Shown here: positions 39,909 to 42,549 of the stretch, piece after piece
How the letters are laid out: each line of letters starts with the position of its first letter
Position numbering within the stretch: the first letter of the stretch is position 1
The notes under the pieces: model-generated
Databases searched by the model: none
What the model saw: only the letters and a program-made list of their open reading frames with translations
Told to the model about the DNA's origin: nothing
Program-made: the position numbers and the translations under genes
Assembly (NCBI GenBank): GCA_934561175.1
Contig: CAKTFW010000011.1
Span: forward strand, 1 to 42,549
Origin: an uncultured Oscillospiraceae bacterium
GTDB taxonomy: Bacteria; Bacillota; Clostridia; Oscillospirales; Oscillospiraceae
Length of the DNA stretch: 42,549 nucleotides
Direction of reading: 5' to 3'

Positions 39909-40679
39909 ATGAATGGAAAAACAATGTTTGATCTGACCGGGAAAAAAGCGATGGTGACGGGCGGCACCAGAGGCCTTGGCCGCGGAATGGCAGAGGGCCT
40001 GATGGAGGCTGGCTGCGAGGTCGCGATTGTTGGAACAACTGACCGCGTGTACGAGGTCGCAGAAGAATTTACGGCGCGTGGCTTCCACTGCCACGGTATC
40101 CAGGCGGATTTTTCAGATCGGGCACAGGTGCTGAAAGGATTTGATGACTGCGTAAAGGCACTGGGCGGCGCGCTGGATATTTTGGTGGCAGCACATGGAA
40201 TTCAGCGCCGGAATCCTGCGGCAGATTTTACGCTGGAGGACTGGGATACGGTTTTACAGGTGGATCTCAGCTCGGTGTTTGTTCTCTGCCAGGCTGCGGG
40301 GAAGCTGATGATGGCGCACGGCGGCGGCAAGATTATCAATGTCGGCTCCATGGTTTCGTTTTTTGGCGGTATGACAATCCCGGCTTACGCAGCGGCGAAG
40401 GGCGGCGTGACGCAGCTGACGAAGGAACTGAACAACGAGTGGATGGGAAAAGGTATCAATGTCAATGCTATCGCGCCGGGCTATATGGAGACGGAGATGA
40501 ACACGGAGCTGATGGATCCGAAAAATCCCCGGTTTCAGCAGATTTGCGACCGCATTCCGGCAGGCCGCTGGGGAACCTGTGATGATATTAAGGGCGTGTG
40601 TATTTTTCTTGCCTCCCATTCAAGCGATTATCTCGGCGGCGTCGTGATTCCGCTGGATGGCGGCTATCTGGTCAAATAA
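39909..40679 (+). CDS. SDR-family oxidoreductase, KduD-like
   Basis: This 256-residue short-chain dehydrogenase has the NAD(P) motif TGGTRGLGRGMAEGL (about residue 17), the structural AAHGIQRR, the catalytic Ser in NVGSMVSFFGG (about 142) and YAAAK (Tyr and Lys, about 155). The end SDYLGGVVIPLDGGYLVK is characteristic. The overall pattern (HGIQRRNPAADFTLEDWDTV, RIPAGRWG) is close to 2-dehydro-3-deoxy-D-gluconate 5-dehydrogenase (KduD) of pectin and uronate degradation; gluconate 5-dehydrogenase is the main alternative. AAAGGA stands 8 bases before ATG 39909; an ATG at 39900 is also possible. No other uronate gene is nearby, so the role is not confirmed by context. It is a single-gene unit. 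Confidence 0.82.
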   Translation: MNGKTMFDLTGKKAMVTGGTRGLGRGMAEGLMEAGCEVAIVGTTDRVYEVAEEFTARGFHCHGIQADFSDRAQVLKGFDDCVKALGGALDILVAAHGIQRRNPAADFTLEDWDTVLQVDLSSVFVLCQAAGKLMMAHGGGKIINVGSMVSFFGGMTIPAYAAAKGGVTQLTKELNNEWMGKGINVNAIAPGYMETEMNTELMDPKNPRFQQICDRIPAGRWGTCDDIKGVCIFLASHSSDYLGGVVIPLDGGYLVK

Positions 40680-40684
40680 ATGTG

Positions 40685-40725
40685 CGCCCCGCCTGGAATT
40701 ATACCGGGCGGGGCGTGTTTATATT
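40685..40725 (+). terminator. Terminator of the KduD-like gene
   Basis: Stem CGCCCCGCC (40685-40693) with GGCGGGGCG (40707-40715), inner GG/CC pairs, followed by TGTTTATATTT. Confidence 0.8.
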
Positions 40726-40730
40726 TGCGC

Positions 40731-42179
40731 TTATGTAGGCGATACAGCGTCAGGGCGCCGATTGTGCCACATCTGCTTGTCCTGATACATCCGGGCATCG
40801 GCTTTTTCCAGCAATTCCCGGCGCGAGAGACCGGGAAATTCACTGGATAGCGCATAGCCTGCGGCAAAATACAGCGTGGGCATGGTATTGGCAGCGTTGT
40901 ATGCGGCTACAGCGGTGTGAATCTCTGCAATGCAGTGTTCCGTGGCTGCGCGGTCGGTGTTGACGAGCATTACAGCAAACTCATCGCCGCCCCAGCGGCA
41001 GATCACACTCGGTGGCAGAATGGCCTGGCTGAGTATGGTGGAGAAATTCCGAAGGATCTGATCGCCGACTTCGTGCCCCAGCGTATCGTTGACCTGTTTC
41101 AGTCCATTCAGATCCAGCATAATCATACTGATCGGCGTTTTGATCGGGGTTAGATCGTCCATCAGAGTGTTCCAGCGGCTCTTGTTCCAGAGACCGGTGG
41201 AAAGATCCGTGCAGGCCTGCCGACTGATTGTGAGAATGCTGCGCAGAAATTGCACCAGTGAATCAATCAGAATTGCAGCAAGAAGGAAAAATGCGCCGGA
41301 GGCGTTGTTGTGGAGACGACACCACAGGACATCCGCCATGGCACAGAGCATCAGAAGGAGGAGAATATGTCGATTCCACCGGTGCTGTGCAGCTTTAAGC
41401 TTGGAAAAGCGACCGTAGAGATGCAAAAAGAGCGGAATACTGGACAGACATAGCGCACTGGCTGCCAAGGAACTAAGTAAGATGGAGTTTTTGGGAAACA
41501 GCAGCACAGGGAAGCGGGCACTCGTGACGCGCCAGACACCGAGCAGCAGAAGAAAGTTCCCCAGAAAGAAAAAGCCAAGGCGCTGTATTTTCTTCTTTAG
41601 AATCAATACGAGCTCAACCAGCATCAGAATTCCCCCAAATATCATGCAGGCGCTAGACAGCGCCAACAGCGGAAGATTGGTCAGGAACTGGGTGCGGTAC
41701 AGATTGCGAAGCGGTGTGATGTGAAAAGAGAGTGCCTGATTGCGAACACGCTGGAACAATGGCGTTACGACCACATGGACTGTTTTTCCACTATCGCTGG
41801 GGCGCAGCGGAATGCAGACCCAACTGCTGCCGGGTGTTTTGCTGATCCGGTTTGTGTCGGATGACGCGAGGTGGTATACCAGAGTGTGATCCAGATAGAC
41901 TTCTGCATTGTGGTGCGCAAGATAAAAGGCGAGGACACTGTCGCTGCTGGAGACCTTCTGCAAGGTCCAGCAATATTCGGTGCGGATGCCAATGGGCGCG
42001 GTGGAATCCACAATTTTTCGGGAGGACACCTGCGGAATATCGATGGCAGTAGACTGCGTTCTGAAATTCTGTACAGAGATTGTTTCATGCAGACCGAGGT
42101 AGAGAAGAAATGGAATCCATAGAATTGTGACCGCGATATAGATGCTGATTACACGCTGCCGGAGCTTCCGGTTTTGCAT
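40731..42179 (-). CDS. Membrane diguanylate cyclase (GGDEF)
   Basis: This 482-residue protein begins with one membrane helix (about residues 12-32, VISIYIAVTILWIPFLLYLG). An extracytoplasmic beta-rich domain (about 35-160) resembles 7TMR-DISMED2 sensors. About seven more helices follow (about 175-310), then the GGDEF domain from about residue 325 (DLSTGLWNKSRWN, MIMLDLNGLKQVNDTLGHEVGD). The active site is intact as RWGGDEFAVM (about 400). It should make c-di-GMP in response to an outside ligand. No RxxD inhibition site is obvious just before GGDEF. ATG 42179 has AAGGGA 8 bases upstream; a TTG ten codons earlier has no ribosome site. No EAL domain or c-di-GMP riboswitch was seen in the window. 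Confidence 0.9.
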   Translation of the reverse strand: MQNRKLRQRVISIYIAVTILWIPFLLYLGLHETISVQNFRTQSTAIDIPQVSSRKIVDSTAPIGIRTEYCWTLQKVSSSDSVLAFYLAHHNAEVYLDHTLVYHLASSDTNRISKTPGSSWVCIPLRPSDSGKTVHVVVTPLFQRVRNQALSFHITPLRNLYRTQFLTNLPLLALSSACMIFGGILMLVELVLILKKKIQRLGFFFLGNFLLLLGVWRVTSARFPVLLFPKNSILLSSLAASALCLSSIPLFLHLYGRFSKLKAAQHRWNRHILLLLMLCAMADVLWCRLHNNASGAFFLLAAILIDSLVQFLRSILTISRQACTDLSTGLWNKSRWNTLMDDLTPIKTPISMIMLDLNGLKQVNDTLGHEVGDQILRNFSTILSQAILPPSVICRWGGDEFAVMLVNTDRAATEHCIAEIHTAVAAYNAANTMPTLYFAAGYALSSEFPGLSRRELLEKADARMYQDKQMWHNRRPDAVSPT

Positions 42180-42226
42180 ATGATCGTTCCCTTTGGTTGA
42201 GATTTGCAAAGGAGGTAACGATAGCG

Positions 42227-42232
42227 ATTATA
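42227..42232 (-). promoter_or_regulatory. -10 box of the GGDEF gene
   Basis: On the minus strand TATAAT stands about 50 bases before the ATG; the -35 region is AT-rich without a clear hexamer. Confidence 0.5.
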
Positions 42233-42294
42233 GTCTATGCAGCGTGAAAAAATTGTCGAAATCCGAAGAAATAAACTGCTTTGACAGGTTTTAG

Positions 42295-42327
42295 AAAAAA
42301 GGACAGAATCTGATGATTCTGTCCTTT
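42295..42327 (-). terminator. Distal terminator of the tRNA operon
   Basis: On the minus strand GGACAGAATC and GATTCTGTCC form a perfect 10-bp stem (42301-42310 with 42315-42324), loop ATCA, then TTTTTT. Confidence 0.9.
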
Positions 42328-42335
42328 CCTTTGGA

Positions 42336-42369
42336 AAATAAAAATCACCGCTGCAAATGCAGCGGTGAT
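42336..42369 (-). terminator. Proximal terminator of the tRNA operon
   Basis: On the minus strand ATCACCGCTGCA pairs with TGCAGCGGTGAT (42369-42358 with 42355-42344), followed by TTTTATTTTCC. The stem begins within the encoded CCA end of tRNA-Tyr. Confidence 0.85.
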
Positions 42370-42453
42370 GGTGGGGGATGGTGGATTCGAACCACCGAAG
42401 GCATAGCCAGCAGATTTACAGTCTGTCCCCTTTGGCCACTCGGGAAATCCCCC
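42369..42453 (-). tRNA. tRNA-Tyr (GTA)
   Basis: An 85-nt type II tRNA. Acceptor stem GGGGGAT/ATCCCCC, anticodon loop CTGTAAA (anticodon GTA), a long variable arm (GGCTATGCCTTC), T loop GGTTCGAATCC, discriminator A and an encoded CCA (42369-42371). The long variable arm with GTA is diagnostic of bacterial tRNA-Tyr. Confidence 0.95.
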
Positions 42454-42473
42454 ATATAAAACTGTTGATAGGT

Positions 42474-42549
42474 TGGAGCTGGTAGACGGACTCGAACCCC
42501 CGACCTGCTGATTACAAATCAGCTGCTCTACCAACTGAGCTATACCAGC
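42474..42549 (-). tRNA. tRNA-Thr (TGT)
   Basis: A 76-nt tRNA whose 5' base is exactly the last base of the window. Acceptor GCTGGTA/TACCAGC, D arm GCTCAGTTGGTAGAGC, anticodon loop TTTGTAA (anticodon TGT, threonine), T loop GGTTCGAGTCC, discriminator T and encoded CCA. It is followed by tRNA-Tyr after 20 bases and probably shares its transcript. Confidence 0.95.

Noticed and set aside
1..42549. CRISPR array, insertion sequence, prophage or rRNA genes
   Set aside because: No regularly spaced repeats, transposase or integrase motifs, phage genes or rRNA sequence were seen on either strand.

Overview
The window looks like a piece of chromosome from an anaerobic, spore-forming member of the Clostridia, most likely Oscillospiraceae-like. 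The reasons are the rimP-nusA-rnpM-L7Ae-infB-rbfA-nrnA-truB-ribF operon in its Firmicutes order, a SpoIIE sporulation phosphatase, SLH-anchored surface proteins, many class-type NuoE/NuoF/NfnB flavoproteins of strict anaerobes, and sigma-A promoters with TTGNNN/TATAAT boxes. Base composition is fairly GC-rich throughout, except for one visibly AT-rich gene near 26.9-28.5 kb. The species assignment is inference; no rRNA is present.

Layout. 1-2060 is the 3' part of a large, highly expressed surface (S-layer-like) protein, followed by a strong terminator and a hairpin-rich intergenic stretch. 2524-3539 holds a gamma-carbonic-anhydrase-like protein and a Gx/HepS-I membrane protein. 3743-5921 (minus) is a cell-wall pair, FemAB-like transferase and alanine racemase. 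6161-8976 carries a Noc/ParB-like protein and an IlvD/Edd dehydratase. 9024-10292 (minus) has two proteins of unknown function, one small and one multi-pass membrane. 10468-12478 has an amidohydrolase and an unpaired class I fumarase alpha subunit. 12649-20340 is the translation/RNA operon (rimP to ribF), ending in a perfect bidirectional terminator.

20394-26842 holds a CYTH protein (minus), spoIIE (plus), then pnp, rpsO and a DegV protein (all minus). The rpsO leader has tandem repeats and the pnp leader has a very long stem-loop, both good candidates for RNA-based autoregulation. 26907-28544 (minus) is an AT-rich gene for a membrane-anchored HNH nuclease with its own promoter, the most foreign-looking element here. 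It is followed upstream by a DEAD-box helicase. 30610-34924 is a three-gene flavoprotein operon best explained as a Sporomusa-type Nfn (Stn) electron-bifurcating transhydrogenase, with a Rex-like operator over one of its promoters.

35273-37471 is a secreted SLH protein behind a leader that can fold as a three-way junction. 37547-39744 (minus) is a DUF1538 membrane protein with an overlapping PII-like gene. 39909-40679 is a KduD-like dehydrogenase, 40731-42179 (minus) a membrane GGDEF protein, and the window ends with tRNA-Thr and tRNA-Tyr genes (minus) with two tandem terminators.

I saw no CRISPR array, insertion sequence, rRNA or prophage. Several intergenic stretches can fold into stable RNA structures that I do not recognise; these and the HNH gene are the best places to look for something undescribed.
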